Shown in pieces: positions 50,813 to 59,037 of a stretch of 64,000 bases of DNA. The notes below the pieces were generated by a model, which was not told the origin of the DNA, ran no database searches, and saw only the letters and a program-made list of their open reading frames with translations. This DNA is from WYZ-LMO2 sp038731605 (lineage in GTDB: Archaea; Halobacteriota; Archaeoglobi; Archaeoglobales; Archaeoglobaceae), in assembly GCA_038731605.1 (NCBI GenBank), contig JAVYQP010000001.1, positions 62,001 to 126,000 on the forward strand, in the 5' to 3' direction. Positions within the stretch are counted from its first letter, which is position 1. Every line of letters begins with the position of its first letter. A program made the translations under genes and the position numbers.

Positions 50813-51214
50813 ATGAAGTGGAACGAAAGCTTCAGCGTTGGCGTTGCGGAGATCGATTCACAACACAAGAAGCTCGTGGAGATGCTTGGGGAATTGCTTG
50901 AGGAAATGAAAAAGGGACGGGGAAAAGATTTGATGGCAAAAACGATTGGCGAGATGCTGAACTACGCAAGGGAGCACTTTGCGACCGAAGAGAAGTATAT
51001 GAAGCTCTACGGCTATCCTGACAGCCTCAAACACAAAAAAGAGCACGAAAAATTCGTGGAGACTTCAAAATCTTTTTATGAGAACTACATTAACGGTTCT
51101 CTGACCGCCATCGACCTCATGAACTTCCTAAAGAATTGGCTTGTAGAACACATTCTCGGCTCGGACAAAAAACTCGGGAAATTCGTTTGTGAGGCGATGT
51201 TATGCAGGCGATGA
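50813..51214 (+). CDS. Bacteriohemerythrin-like protein
   Basis: A 133-residue single hemerythrin domain starting at ATG 50813, which follows GGTGAT. The iron ligands are visible: DSQHKKL, REHFATEEKYM, HKKEHEKF and VEHILGSDKKL. It binds O2 reversibly at a diiron site. It sits between the receptor gene and cheW, so it may present oxygen to the chemotaxis system or protect it. Overlaps cheW by 13 nt. Confidence 0.92.
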   Translation: MKWNESFSVGVAEIDSQHKKLVEMLGELLEEMKKGRGKDLMAKTIGEMLNYAREHFATEEKYMKLYGYPDSLKHKKEHEKFVETSKSFYENYINGSLTAIDLMNFLKNWLVEHILGSDKKLGKFVCEAMLCRR

Positions 51215-51663
51215 AGGGAGAGACGGTTCAAGTCATTGTTTTTAAGCTCGGCGAAGAGCGCTATGGCGTCGATATCTCGCAGGTTAGGGAGATAATTCGC
51301 CCGACACAGATAACGAGGATTCCAAACGCTCCAGATTTTGTTGAAGGTGTGATAAACCTACGTGGACAGATAACGACGATCGTAAACCTAAGGAAACGCT
51401 TTGGATTACCGCCGAAGCCGATAGACAACGACACACGCATAATCGTCGTCGAATACAACAACGCAGTCATCGGGATGATGGTCGACACGGTCAACGAGGT
51501 CAAGTATCTCTCGCAGAAAGACATCGAAGCTTTGCCAAGCATTATCACCTCAAGAGAAGAGGCAAAGTTTCTGAAAGGCGTTGGAAAACTGCCAGATGGA
51601 CTGCTTATCCTAATCGACTTGAACAAAGTTCTGAACGAAGGGGAAGTGGAAAGGCTAAGGTAG
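51202..51663 (+). CDS. cheW: Chemotaxis coupling protein CheW
   Basis: A 153-residue CheW domain that links receptors to CheA. VIVFKLGEERYGVDISQVREIIRPTQITRIPNAPDFVEGVINLRGQITTIVNLRKRFG is the family core. ATG 51202 overlaps the end of the hemerythrin gene. ATG 51211 is a possible alternative start. Confidence 0.93.
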   Translation: MQAMKGETVQVIVFKLGEERYGVDISQVREIIRPTQITRIPNAPDFVEGVINLRGQITTIVNLRKRFGLPPKPIDNDTRIIVVEYNNAVIGMMVDTVNEVKYLSQKDIEALPSIITSREEAKFLKGVGKLPDGLLILIDLNKVLNEGEVERLR

Positions 51664-51664
51664 C

Positions 51665-52474
51665 ATGGCGGAAACGAAGCTAATTGCGGAAATCTTTGCG
51701 GATGGTTGGAAGAAGGTGGAGGTTCTGATCACAGGGAAGGAAATGATTTTGGGTAAAGAGAAGATCGAGTTCAAGACAATAACGGACATCGAAGTCGTTC
51801 AACACAGTGGTAAAGAGTGCATCCGCATCAAGAGCGGTCGAGACTACCTCTTGTTTTTCGGGGAAAAACAGAAGCAGGTTTTCAAGTTTTTAGCCTTCAA
51901 CATGAAGTCAGACAAGTTTGCAGTCTACTTTTTATCCCCAGCTTTGCGTGGAGGAGTTCTTGTTGCAAACTCGAAGTGGGAGAAGGGATACTTCAGCGTC
52001 ACCGACAGCGCAGTCTGGTTTCTGTCGCCAGAGAGGCAGATAAGAGTTCCCTTGAACGCCCTTGGCTCTGTTAACAAGGACAAGAGAACCGTTGGAGACA
52101 AGCAGAGAGTTGTGCTCTCAGTAACCCACATGGAGGGAAAGGAAGTAATAACGAGCTTCATTCTTTGTCCCGAGACGACGCTCGAACTCCTCATGGACTA
52201 CCTAAGGAGGATTTTAGAACAGCAGAAGCCAAAGGAAAAGCTGAGCGAAATCGAGGAGCAAATTTTGACGATGGTCTACACTGGCTTGGACTCCTCGAAC
52301 ATCGAATCAATCCTTGGGATCTCGACGGATGAGCTGAACAAGATCTACGACAAGTTCGTCAATTTGGGGCTTGCAAGAGTTGTGAAGGTTAGGAAGGAAA
52401 TCGAGCTGACTCCAAAGGGAGTTGTGCTCGTTAGCGAGTCTGCAAAGAAGTTAGGAGGTGGTAAGGGTGGTTAG
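51665..52474 (+). CDS. cheF: Archaeal taxis protein CheF
   Basis: A 269-residue protein recognised as CheF (DUF439), the archaeal adaptor that binds phosphorylated CheY and links it to the archaellum motor. It has an N-terminal PH-like beta domain (DGWKKVEVLITGKEMILGKEKIEFKTITDIEVV), a second beta part and a C-terminal winged-helix-like region (EEQILTMVYTGLDSSNIESILGISTDELNKIYDKFVNLGLARV). It is specific to archaea with che genes. No archaellum genes are in the window. Confidence 0.88.
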   Translation: MAETKLIAEIFADGWKKVEVLITGKEMILGKEKIEFKTITDIEVVQHSGKECIRIKSGRDYLLFFGEKQKQVFKFLAFNMKSDKFAVYFLSPALRGGVLVANSKWEKGYFSVTDSAVWFLSPERQIRVPLNALGSVNKDKRTVGDKQRVVLSVTHMEGKEVITSFILCPETTLELLMDYLRRILEQQKPKEKLSEIEEQILTMVYTGLDSSNIESILGISTDELNKIYDKFVNLGLARVVKVRKEIELTPKGVVLVSESAKKLGGGKGG

Positions 52475-52829
52475 AGTTCTGATCGTTGATGACACAGCTT
52501 TCATGCGTAAGTTGTTGAAAAACATCCTTTTCTCCGCTGGTTTTGACATAGCGGGGGAGGCGGAGAATGGTAAACAAGCTGTAGAGCTCTACAAGCAACT
52601 CAGACCTGATGTGGTGACGATGGACATCGTTATGCCTGAAATGAATGGAATAGAGGCTCTTAAGGAGATAAAGAAGATCGATCCAAACGCAAAAGTCGTG
52701 ATGTGCACCGCAGTCGGGCAGGAGCAGATGGTGAAGACTGCGATAAAGCTTGGTGCGAAGGGATACATAGTGAAGCCCTTCCAGGCTCCGAAGGTTGTCG
52801 AAGAACTTAAAAAAGTAGCGAGAGTATGA
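52467..52829 (+). CDS. cheY: Chemotaxis response regulator CheY
   Basis: A 120-residue receiver: LIVDDTAFMRK, VVTMDIVMPEMNGIEA with the phospho-Asp, VVMCTAVGQE with the switch Thr, IVKPFQAPKV with the Lys. GTG 52467 is chosen because GGAGGTG ends 6 nt upstream; GTG 52458 would lie within that site. Output is through CheF. Its 3' end overlaps cheB by ATGA. Confidence 0.93.
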   Translation: MVRVLIVDDTAFMRKLLKNILFSAGFDIAGEAENGKQAVELYKQLRPDVVTMDIVMPEMNGIEALKEIKKIDPNAKVVMCTAVGQEQMVKTAIKLGAKGYIVKPFQAPKVVEELKKVARV

Positions 52830-53851
52830 TCGTGCTCGTCGTCGACGATTCTGCACTCGTAAGGCTCAGAGTCGCTGAAATACTCCGAAACGCTGGGTTC
52901 GATGTAGTTACAGCTAAGGATGGCGTTGAAATGCTCGAGAAAGTGCAGAAGTTCAATCCAGACGTGATAACCTTAGACGTGAACATGCCGAAAATGGATG
53001 GCTTGACTGCGCTTGAGAAGCTGATGAAATCTCATCCAAAGCCCGTTGTCATGCTGAGCTCTCTAACCCGTGAGGGCGCAAAGGAAACGATCGAAGCCCT
53101 TCGCCTTGGTGCAGTCGATTTCATCGCAAAGCCAAGCTCTGGGATAGACGAGATAGCGGAAGAACTCGTTAGAAAAGTGAAAATGGCGGTGGCGGTTAAT
53201 CCGAACGTGATCAGACTCCAGAATCTGAGAAAAATACGTGGGGAAGTTGTGAGAAGGAATTGGAACGTCAGCAAGGAAATTTGTGTTCTCATAGGTTCTT
53301 CGACAGGCGGCCCATCTGCGTTGGAGCATGTGATCCCAAGGTTGCCCTCGAATTTTCCTGCGCCGATCTTTGTAGTCCAGCACATGCCACCGAATTTCAC
53401 AAAACAGCTCGCAGACAGACTTAACGAGATCTCGGAGGTAGAAGTGAAGGAGGCCGAGGAGAACGAGAAGGTTGAGAAGGGAGTTGCCTACGTCGCTCCA
53501 GGCGGAAGGCACATGAAGCTGAGGAAAGCTTTGAACGTTGTGCGAATAAAGATAGTCGACGGCGAGCCTGTGAACAACGTGAAACCTTCGGTGGACGTTA
53601 CCGCAGAGTCGATTGCGCAAGTCTATGGCGGAAACGTGGTTGGAGTTGTGCTTACTGGAATGGGTGAAGATGGGGCGAGGGGGATGAAGAAGATCCACGA
53701 CCTTGGCGGAAAGATCATCGCTTGCAGTGAAGACACTTGCGTTGTTTTTGGGATGCCAAAAGCTGTGATTGATCTCGGAGTTGCAGACTCCGTGAAACCG
53801 CTTTTCGAGATCGCAGAAGAAATTGCAAAGTTCGTGGAGGTGATAGGTTGA
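52826..53851 (+). CDS. cheB: Chemotaxis protein-glutamate methylesterase CheB
   Basis: A 341-residue response-regulator methylesterase. The receiver domain has VVDDSALVRLRV, VITLDVNMPKMDG and FIAKP. The catalytic domain has GSSTGGPSAL (Ser), VVQHMPPNFT (His) and TGMGEDGARG (Asp). It removes methyl groups from the receptor, working against CheR. Overlaps cheA by 4 nt. Confidence 0.95.
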   Translation: MIVLVVDDSALVRLRVAEILRNAGFDVVTAKDGVEMLEKVQKFNPDVITLDVNMPKMDGLTALEKLMKSHPKPVVMLSSLTREGAKETIEALRLGAVDFIAKPSSGIDEIAEELVRKVKMAVAVNPNVIRLQNLRKIRGEVVRRNWNVSKEICVLIGSSTGGPSALEHVIPRLPSNFPAPIFVVQHMPPNFTKQLADRLNEISEVEVKEAEENEKVEKGVAYVAPGGRHMKLRKALNVVRIKIVDGEPVNNVKPSVDVTAESIAQVYGGNVVGVVLTGMGEDGARGMKKIHDLGGKIIACSEDTCVVFGMPKAVIDLGVADSVKPLFEIAEEIAKFVEVIG

Positions 53852-55728
53852 CAGATTACAAAGCCGAATTTCTCCAAGAGGCAAGGGAGTTCGTTGAACT
53901 GATGAACCAGAGCTTTCTAAGACTTGAAAAGGGCGATAAGAGTGCAATAGATGAAATCTTTAGGGCGGTGCACACGATAAAGGGGATGGCTGGGTTCATG
54001 GAGTTCAAGAATCTCGAGAATTTCTGCCATAGGCTCGAAAGTGCCCTCGGGCAACTTAAGGGAAAGGATGTGAGCGAGGAGATCGTGGACATCTTGCTTT
54101 TAAGCGTAGACGCAATCTCGGAAATGCTCAACAAAATCGAGGCTGAAAACAACGACAACGTCGATTGCAAGCAAATTTTGGAAAAACTCTCAGGCATCGG
54201 CTTTAAGGAAGAAAACGATGTCAAAAAAGCCGATCTTGCAGAGCAAGATATTCAGGACGCTAATCTGAAGATAACGATCAAACTGGCAGAAGACTGCCAG
54301 ATGAAAGGAGTTCGTGCGCTTTTGATCCTTGAAACGCTGAAAAGCGTTTGCGAAGTCAAAGCCACAGAGCCAGAAGAGGCGAAGATCGAGGAAGGATGCG
54401 ACTTCTTCGTGGTGTATGCAAAGGGCGATGCAAATGCAATTGACAACGCTTTAAGTGCGGTTTCGGAGATCGAGAAGTTTTCGATAAACGAGATCCCAAA
54501 GCAGGGTGAAAGTGTCGAGTCCAAGGTGGAAAAGAAGGTCGAGGATGAGGAAGCAAAGCTCGAGAAGAAGGAGATCAAGAAGTCCGAGAGCATTCGTGTT
54601 GACGTTCAAGTTTTGGACACGATAATGAATCTGATCGGAGAACTCGTGATCATAAGGGGGAGATTGCTCCAGATCGCATCAAAATACAGTGTTCCAGAGC
54701 TCAGCGAGGCGATAAACATCATGGACAAGTCTGTTACAAGGCTTCAAGACGAGGTCATGAAACTTCGCATGGTCAAGGTTGAGAGGGTGTTCAACAAGTT
54801 CCCGAGGATGGTTCGTGACCTTGCGAGAAAGCTTGGGAAGAAAGTGGAGTTTACGATGGAGGGTCTTGACACAGAGCTTGACAGAAGCGTTCTTGACGAG
54901 ATGAGCGATCCGATAATGCATCTGCTAAGAAACGCAGTCGATCACGGCATCGAAAGCCCAGAGGAGAGGGTTGCAGTTGGAAAAAGCGAAGTTGGCAGGA
55001 TAAAGCTTTCGGCAAGGAGAGAAAAAAGCAACGTCGTTATAGAAATCGAAGATGATGGCAGAGGACTGGATTTGGAGAAGATAAGGAGGAAGGCTATCGA
55101 AAAGGGGATAATTGCGGAGAACAGCAATCTGAGCGATGAAGAAATAAAAGCCCTAATCTTCTTGCCAGGTTTCTCGACAAAGGAATCCCCGACTGAGATC
55201 TCTGGACGTGGCGTTGGCATGGACGTCGTGAAGACGACCGTCGAGAAGCTCGGGGGTAGTTTAAGGATCATCTCTGAAAAGGGAAAGGGGACGAAGATAA
55301 GGATAAACCTTCCACCCACGGTTGCGATAATAAAGTCTCTGTTGGTCTCGGTTGGTGGGCAAATCTATGCTATCCCACTCTCGAACGTTGTTGAAGCTGT
55401 TTATGTCGACGAGAGCAATTGGAGGAAGATACATGGGAATCCGTTTTTGATGGTTCGGGGAAAACCGATCTTAGCTTTCATGCTCTCCGAGATTTTTGGT
55501 TGTAGCGGTGGGAATGGTAGGAAAGTTGGGATAATTGTCGAGAGGGAGAGCGAGAAGTATGCTCTGATCGTCGACTCGATTATCGATCAGCAGGAGATAG
55601 TTGTGAAGCCGTTGACTGGTTTCCTTTCAAAAGTTCGTGGGTTTAGCGGGGTTACGATTCTTGGTGACGGAACCGTTGCGCCAATCGTAGATGTTTCGAG
55701 CCTTTTGGGAGGTGATAAGTTTGGATAG
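53848..55728 (+). CDS. cheA: Chemotaxis histidine kinase CheA
   Basis: A 626-residue kinase. The P1 domain has the phosphorylated His in RAVHTIKGMAGFM (about residue 42); P2 (around 130-210) and a Glu/Lys-rich linker follow; P3 dimerisation is VLDTIMNLIGELVIIRGRLLQ; the P4 ATPase has LLRNAVDHGIE, EDDGRGLD and GRGVGMDVV; P5 is the CheW-like end. The start is a TTG at 53848, directly after GGAGGTGATAGG. It overlaps cheC by 8 nt. Confidence 0.96.
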   Translation: MTDYKAEFLQEAREFVELMNQSFLRLEKGDKSAIDEIFRAVHTIKGMAGFMEFKNLENFCHRLESALGQLKGKDVSEEIVDILLLSVDAISEMLNKIEAENNDNVDCKQILEKLSGIGFKEENDVKKADLAEQDIQDANLKITIKLAEDCQMKGVRALLILETLKSVCEVKATEPEEAKIEEGCDFFVVYAKGDANAIDNALSAVSEIEKFSINEIPKQGESVESKVEKKVEDEEAKLEKKEIKKSESIRVDVQVLDTIMNLIGELVIIRGRLLQIASKYSVPELSEAINIMDKSVTRLQDEVMKLRMVKVERVFNKFPRMVRDLARKLGKKVEFTMEGLDTELDRSVLDEMSDPIMHLLRNAVDHGIESPEERVAVGKSEVGRIKLSARREKSNVVIEIEDDGRGLDLEKIRRKAIEKGIIAENSNLSDEEIKALIFLPGFSTKESPTEISGRGVGMDVVKTTVEKLGGSLRIISEKGKGTKIRINLPPTVAIIKSLLVSVGGQIYAIPLSNVVEAVYVDESNWRKIHGNPFLMVRGKPILAFMLSEIFGCSGGNGRKVGIIVERESEKYALIVDSIIDQQEIVVKPLTGFLSKVRGFSGVTILGDGTVAPIVDVSSLLGGDKFG

Positions 55729-56314
55729 AAGTTTCGAATCTCTCAGCCCAGAGGAGATAGATGCGCTCAAAGAGCTCGGGAACATCGGAGTTGCGCACGC
55801 TGCGACTTCGCTCTCTGCGATGCTTGGGAAAATGGTGGAGATGAAAGTTCCAAACGTTGCGGTTGCGAAGATCTCGGAGATCCACAACTACTTCAAAGAG
55901 GAGCTCGTTAGTGGCGTTGTCACAGCGCTCGAAGACGTGGAAAATGGTAGGAGCGGGTATCTCTACATCTCCTTCCCCAATGCGGAGAAGTTCGCAAAGC
56001 TCCTCATCGACGACGCAAGTCTCGTGGAATCGACGATAATGGAGGTAGGGAACATTCTATCATCTTCCTTCTGCAACGCAATCGCAGACATGCTTGGAAT
56101 AACGCTCCTTCCATCGCCACCAAGCTTCTCTTATGACATGAGCGTTGCGATAGTTGAGGCGATTGTTGCACAAATTGCAGAAAAGGGCGACTACGTGATA
56201 ATCTTCGAAACTGAGCTCGTAGAAGAAGACGATGCGGTCGAGATCTTGATCACACTCGTTCCGGATGAGAAGTTCCTGGGATACATCATGAAGATGTTTG
56301 GCATGCTGGGATAG
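55721..56314 (+). CDS. cheC: Chemotaxis CheY-phosphatase CheC
   Basis: A 197-residue CheC. It shows two phosphatase helices, LKELGNIGVAHAATSLSAMLG and MEVGNILSSSFCNAIADMLG. It dephosphorylates CheY and is stimulated by CheD. The start is TTG 55721 because a perfect GGGAGGTGAT lies 4 nt upstream and no ATG or GTG matches the site. Confidence 0.93.
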   Translation: MDRSFESLSPEEIDALKELGNIGVAHAATSLSAMLGKMVEMKVPNVAVAKISEIHNYFKEELVSGVVTALEDVENGRSGYLYISFPNAEKFAKLLIDDASLVESTIMEVGNILSSSFCNAIADMLGITLLPSPPSFSYDMSVAIVEAIVAQIAEKGDYVIIFETELVEEDDAVEILITLVPDEKFLGYIMKMFGMLG

Positions 56315-56315
56315 C

Positions 56316-56777
56316 ATGGAACTCGTTGTTGGGATTGGAGAGGCGAAGATCGCAAGCTCTGGGGTTCTAAAGACGATCGGTCTTGGCTCGTGTGTTGCGA
56401 TTGCGATCTATGAGACGAGGCTGAAAGTCGCCGGACTTGCGCATGCGATGCTCCCGAGGTCGAATGGGCTGAAGACTGCGAAGTTCGTGGACTCAGCAAT
56501 TGAGATCATGCTCGACTCTCTTTTTGCAATCGGTGGCGATAAAAGAAACATGGTTGCGAAAATCGCTGGAGGAGCGCAGATTTTTAAACATCTAACGCTC
56601 GAGAATCTGCGAATTGGGGATAGGAACGTTGAAGCGGTCAGATCAGAGCTAAGGAACCATGGGATTAGGATCGTATCCGAAGACGTGGGCGGAACCCTTG
56701 GGAGAACGGTTTACCTTTACACGAGCGATGGAAGAATGTTAGTTCGCTACAGCAACGGCGAAGAGCTATGGATCTGA
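56316..56777 (+). CDS. cheD: Chemoreceptor glutamine deamidase CheD
   Basis: A 153-residue CheD starting at ATG 56316. The catalytic Cys is in GLGSCVAIAIYE and the His in AGLAHAMLP; IAGGAQIF is a further family motif. It deamidates receptor glutamines and partners CheC. It overlaps cheR by 10 nt. Confidence 0.94.
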   Translation: MELVVGIGEAKIASSGVLKTIGLGSCVAIAIYETRLKVAGLAHAMLPRSNGLKTAKFVDSAIEIMLDSLFAIGGDKRNMVAKIAGGAQIFKHLTLENLRIGDRNVEAVRSELRNHGIRIVSEDVGGTLGRTVYLYTSDGRMLVRYSNGEELWI

Positions 56778-57535
56778 TATTCAAGGCAATTCTTAGCCAC
56801 GTTACAAAGAAGAGCGGTGTGAGGCTCGAGATGTATAGAGAAAGCTACCTGAAGAGAAGAATCGACCTCAGAATGCGCATCTTGGGTTTTAAAAGTCTCT
56901 CTGAATACTACGGTTACCTTAAAGGCAACGAAAAGGAGGTTGAGGAACTGCTGAATGTGATTGCGATCAACGTGACAGAGTTTATGCGGGACAAAACACC
57001 GTTCGAGTTTTTTATGAACAAGATTTTGCCGGAGCTCAGCGACAAAAAACTGCTGAGGTTTTGGAGCGCAGGCTGTGCTTATGGCGAAGAGGCTTACAGC
57101 ATTGCGATTTGTGCATTAGAAGCTACGGAGTCAAATTTTACTGTATACGCAACCGACATCGACGAGGATTGTCTGCAAAAAGCGATGCTTGGAATTTACA
57201 ACGAACCTCAACTGAGAAACCTCGACGACGAGCTCAGAAGAAAGTATTTCGAGAAAATCGGCGATCGTTTTAAAGTTAAGGACTTCGTAAAAAAGCGTGT
57301 TAGGTTTAAAAAGCACGATTTGACTTCCCAGGGACCAATAACAAAGTTCTTGGACACGATATTTTGCAGGAACGTGATGATCTACTTTACGGAGGAGCAG
57401 AAGACAAAGGTGCTCAAAGACTTTCACAGCGCCTTAGTTGACGGCGGTTATCTCATAATCGGCAAAAGCGAGTCGATTCCGAGGCAGGGATTCGAGTGCG
57501 TGAGTCTTGTGGATAAGGTTTACAGAAAGGTATGA
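56768..57535 (+). CDS. cheR: Chemotaxis protein methyltransferase CheR
   Basis: A 255-residue methyltransferase. The N-terminal helical part has YRESYLKRRIDLRMR; the SAM site is FWSAGCAYGEEAYSIAI; further motifs are YATDIDEDCLQKA and IFCRNVMIYF. It methylates receptor glutamates. It is the last gene of the operon; the next gene starts 27 nt downstream with its own AT box. Confidence 0.95.
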   Translation: MDLIFKAILSHVTKKSGVRLEMYRESYLKRRIDLRMRILGFKSLSEYYGYLKGNEKEVEELLNVIAINVTEFMRDKTPFEFFMNKILPELSDKKLLRFWSAGCAYGEEAYSIAICALEATESNFTVYATDIDEDCLQKAMLGIYNEPQLRNLDDELRRKYFEKIGDRFKVKDFVKKRVRFKKHDLTSQGPITKFLDTIFCRNVMIYFTEEQKTKVLKDFHSALVDGGYLIIGKSESIPRQGFECVSLVDKVYRKV

Positions 57536-57562
57536 TTTTTAAAACCGAGACGAATCTGTTGC

Positions 57563-58984
57563 GTGCTTGCAAGGACTGTGATGAAGAACGTGATCTACAA
57601 CAGCTCTTCGCTACTCGTGGCGAACTTGATTGGCTTAATCGTTGTCATCTTCTTGGCAAGAGCTTTAAAGCCGGAGCTCTTCGGGATCTACTCATTGTCT
57701 CTTTCGATCATCTACATATTCTCAATATTTGCAGATCTCGGCATAAACAGCGCTGTAACTCGTTACATCGCAGATTCGGTTGCCAAAAACGACTATAGCC
57801 TTGCTGGCGGATATTTTCGTTTTCTTTTTAAATTTAAGCTCTCTCTTACGCTCGTAATTTCTGCGATCGTCGCAGTCTCAGCCAGTTTTCTTTCGCACAT
57901 CTTCGACAAACCGATAATGGAGCCATTGCTCCTTCTCTCCATATTCCTATTTTTCTCCTCGATGAACTCTCTGTTCCTCAGCGTTGCGAATGCGATGAAC
58001 GATTTCAAGCTGAACTTCCTAAGCAACACGATTTCGGGAACAACAAAGCTATTTCTCACGTTGCTCCTTGTTTTGATTGGTCTTTCCATTCTCGGCGCAC
58101 TTCTTGCGATCGTTCTCTCTGCGGTGTTAACGCTCGTGTTTGCGATCTATTACGTGCTAAGGCGATACCAAAGCCTTTTTGTTGCGAAAAAAAGCGTTGA
58201 AAAAGCGAGAGTCCTTAGATTCATCGCCTTCACAGCCATATTAAGCGCAACTTGGGTTGTTTTTGCAAACGTGGACATCGTGATGATCGGCTACTTTCTG
58301 AGGGCAGAAGACGTTGCCTTTTACAGGGCTGGGTTCAGCATAGTTTCGGCAATCGCTGGTCTGATCTCGATTCCAGCGGTTCTTCTGCCCGTTTTTGTTA
58401 AGCTCGAGGGTGAAGATTTGAGCAGAGCCTTCTCGAGGGCCTTCAAGTATTCCTCAGCCCTCTGCATTCCTTCGGCATTTGGAGCGATCGCAATAGCTAA
58501 GAACTTGCTTTTGCTCGCCTATGGCGTCGATTACATCCAAGGATTGAATGCGATGCGGATTCTCTCTTTGCTCCTAATCTCTCCAGTCTTCGGAATCTAT
58601 GGGGCGGTTTTCAGCAGTAAAGAAAAGCCAGAGCTGAACTTTTACCCTTTAACCTTTTCCATGGGGCTGAACGTAGTCCTTAATTGGATTTTGATACCGC
58701 TTTATGGCATAGAGGGTGCGGCGGTTGCGACCGTCTCTTCAAACATCGTTTTTTGGGTTCTCTTAGCGGTGATCTGTGCGAGAGAATTTGCAATCTTCCC
58801 AAAGATCGAGTTCATAGCAAAGCCACTTTTCTGCGCAGTTGTAATGAGCTTCGTTGCCATGAATTTCGATTCGATGCTCTTGTCGATTCCGATCTCGATT
58901 CTCGTCTACTCAGCGTTGATGTTCCTTGTAAGGGGCGTAACGAAGGAAGACGTTGACTTCATAAGGGCGATAGCGAAGGTTTGA
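57563..58984 (+). CDS. Polysaccharide/oligosaccharide flippase (Wzx-like)
   Basis: A 473-residue protein with about twelve membrane helices. VIYNSSSLLVANLIGLIVVIFLARALKPELFGIYSLSLSIIYIFSIFADLGINSAVTRYIA is the family start of MOP flippases. It may move lipid-linked sugars used for surface-protein glycosylation. The start could be GTG 57563 (22.5 nt from TTTAAA at 57538-57543), GTG 57578 or ATG 57581. Confidence 0.87.
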   Translation: MLARTVMKNVIYNSSSLLVANLIGLIVVIFLARALKPELFGIYSLSLSIIYIFSIFADLGINSAVTRYIADSVAKNDYSLAGGYFRFLFKFKLSLTLVISAIVAVSASFLSHIFDKPIMEPLLLLSIFLFFSSMNSLFLSVANAMNDFKLNFLSNTISGTTKLFLTLLLVLIGLSILGALLAIVLSAVLTLVFAIYYVLRRYQSLFVAKKSVEKARVLRFIAFTAILSATWVVFANVDIVMIGYFLRAEDVAFYRAGFSIVSAIAGLISIPAVLLPVFVKLEGEDLSRAFSRAFKYSSALCIPSAFGAIAIAKNLLLLAYGVDYIQGLNAMRILSLLLISPVFGIYGAVFSSKEKPELNFYPLTFSMGLNVVLNWILIPLYGIEGAAVATVSSNIVFWVLLAVICAREFAIFPKIEFIAKPLFCAVVMSFVAMNFDSMLLSIPISILVYSALMFLVRGVTKEDVDFIRAIAKV

Positions 58985-59037
58985 TTCCCAATGAATCAGA
59001 CCAAAACGGTAAAATAAGAAGAACTCAAAAGTTGTGC

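Noticed and set aside
53063..53947. Long open frame antisense to cheB and cheA
   Set aside because: It mirrors the codon bias of the sense genes, has no promoter or ribosome-binding site and no recognisable domain; several similar antisense frames across the window were left out for the same reason.
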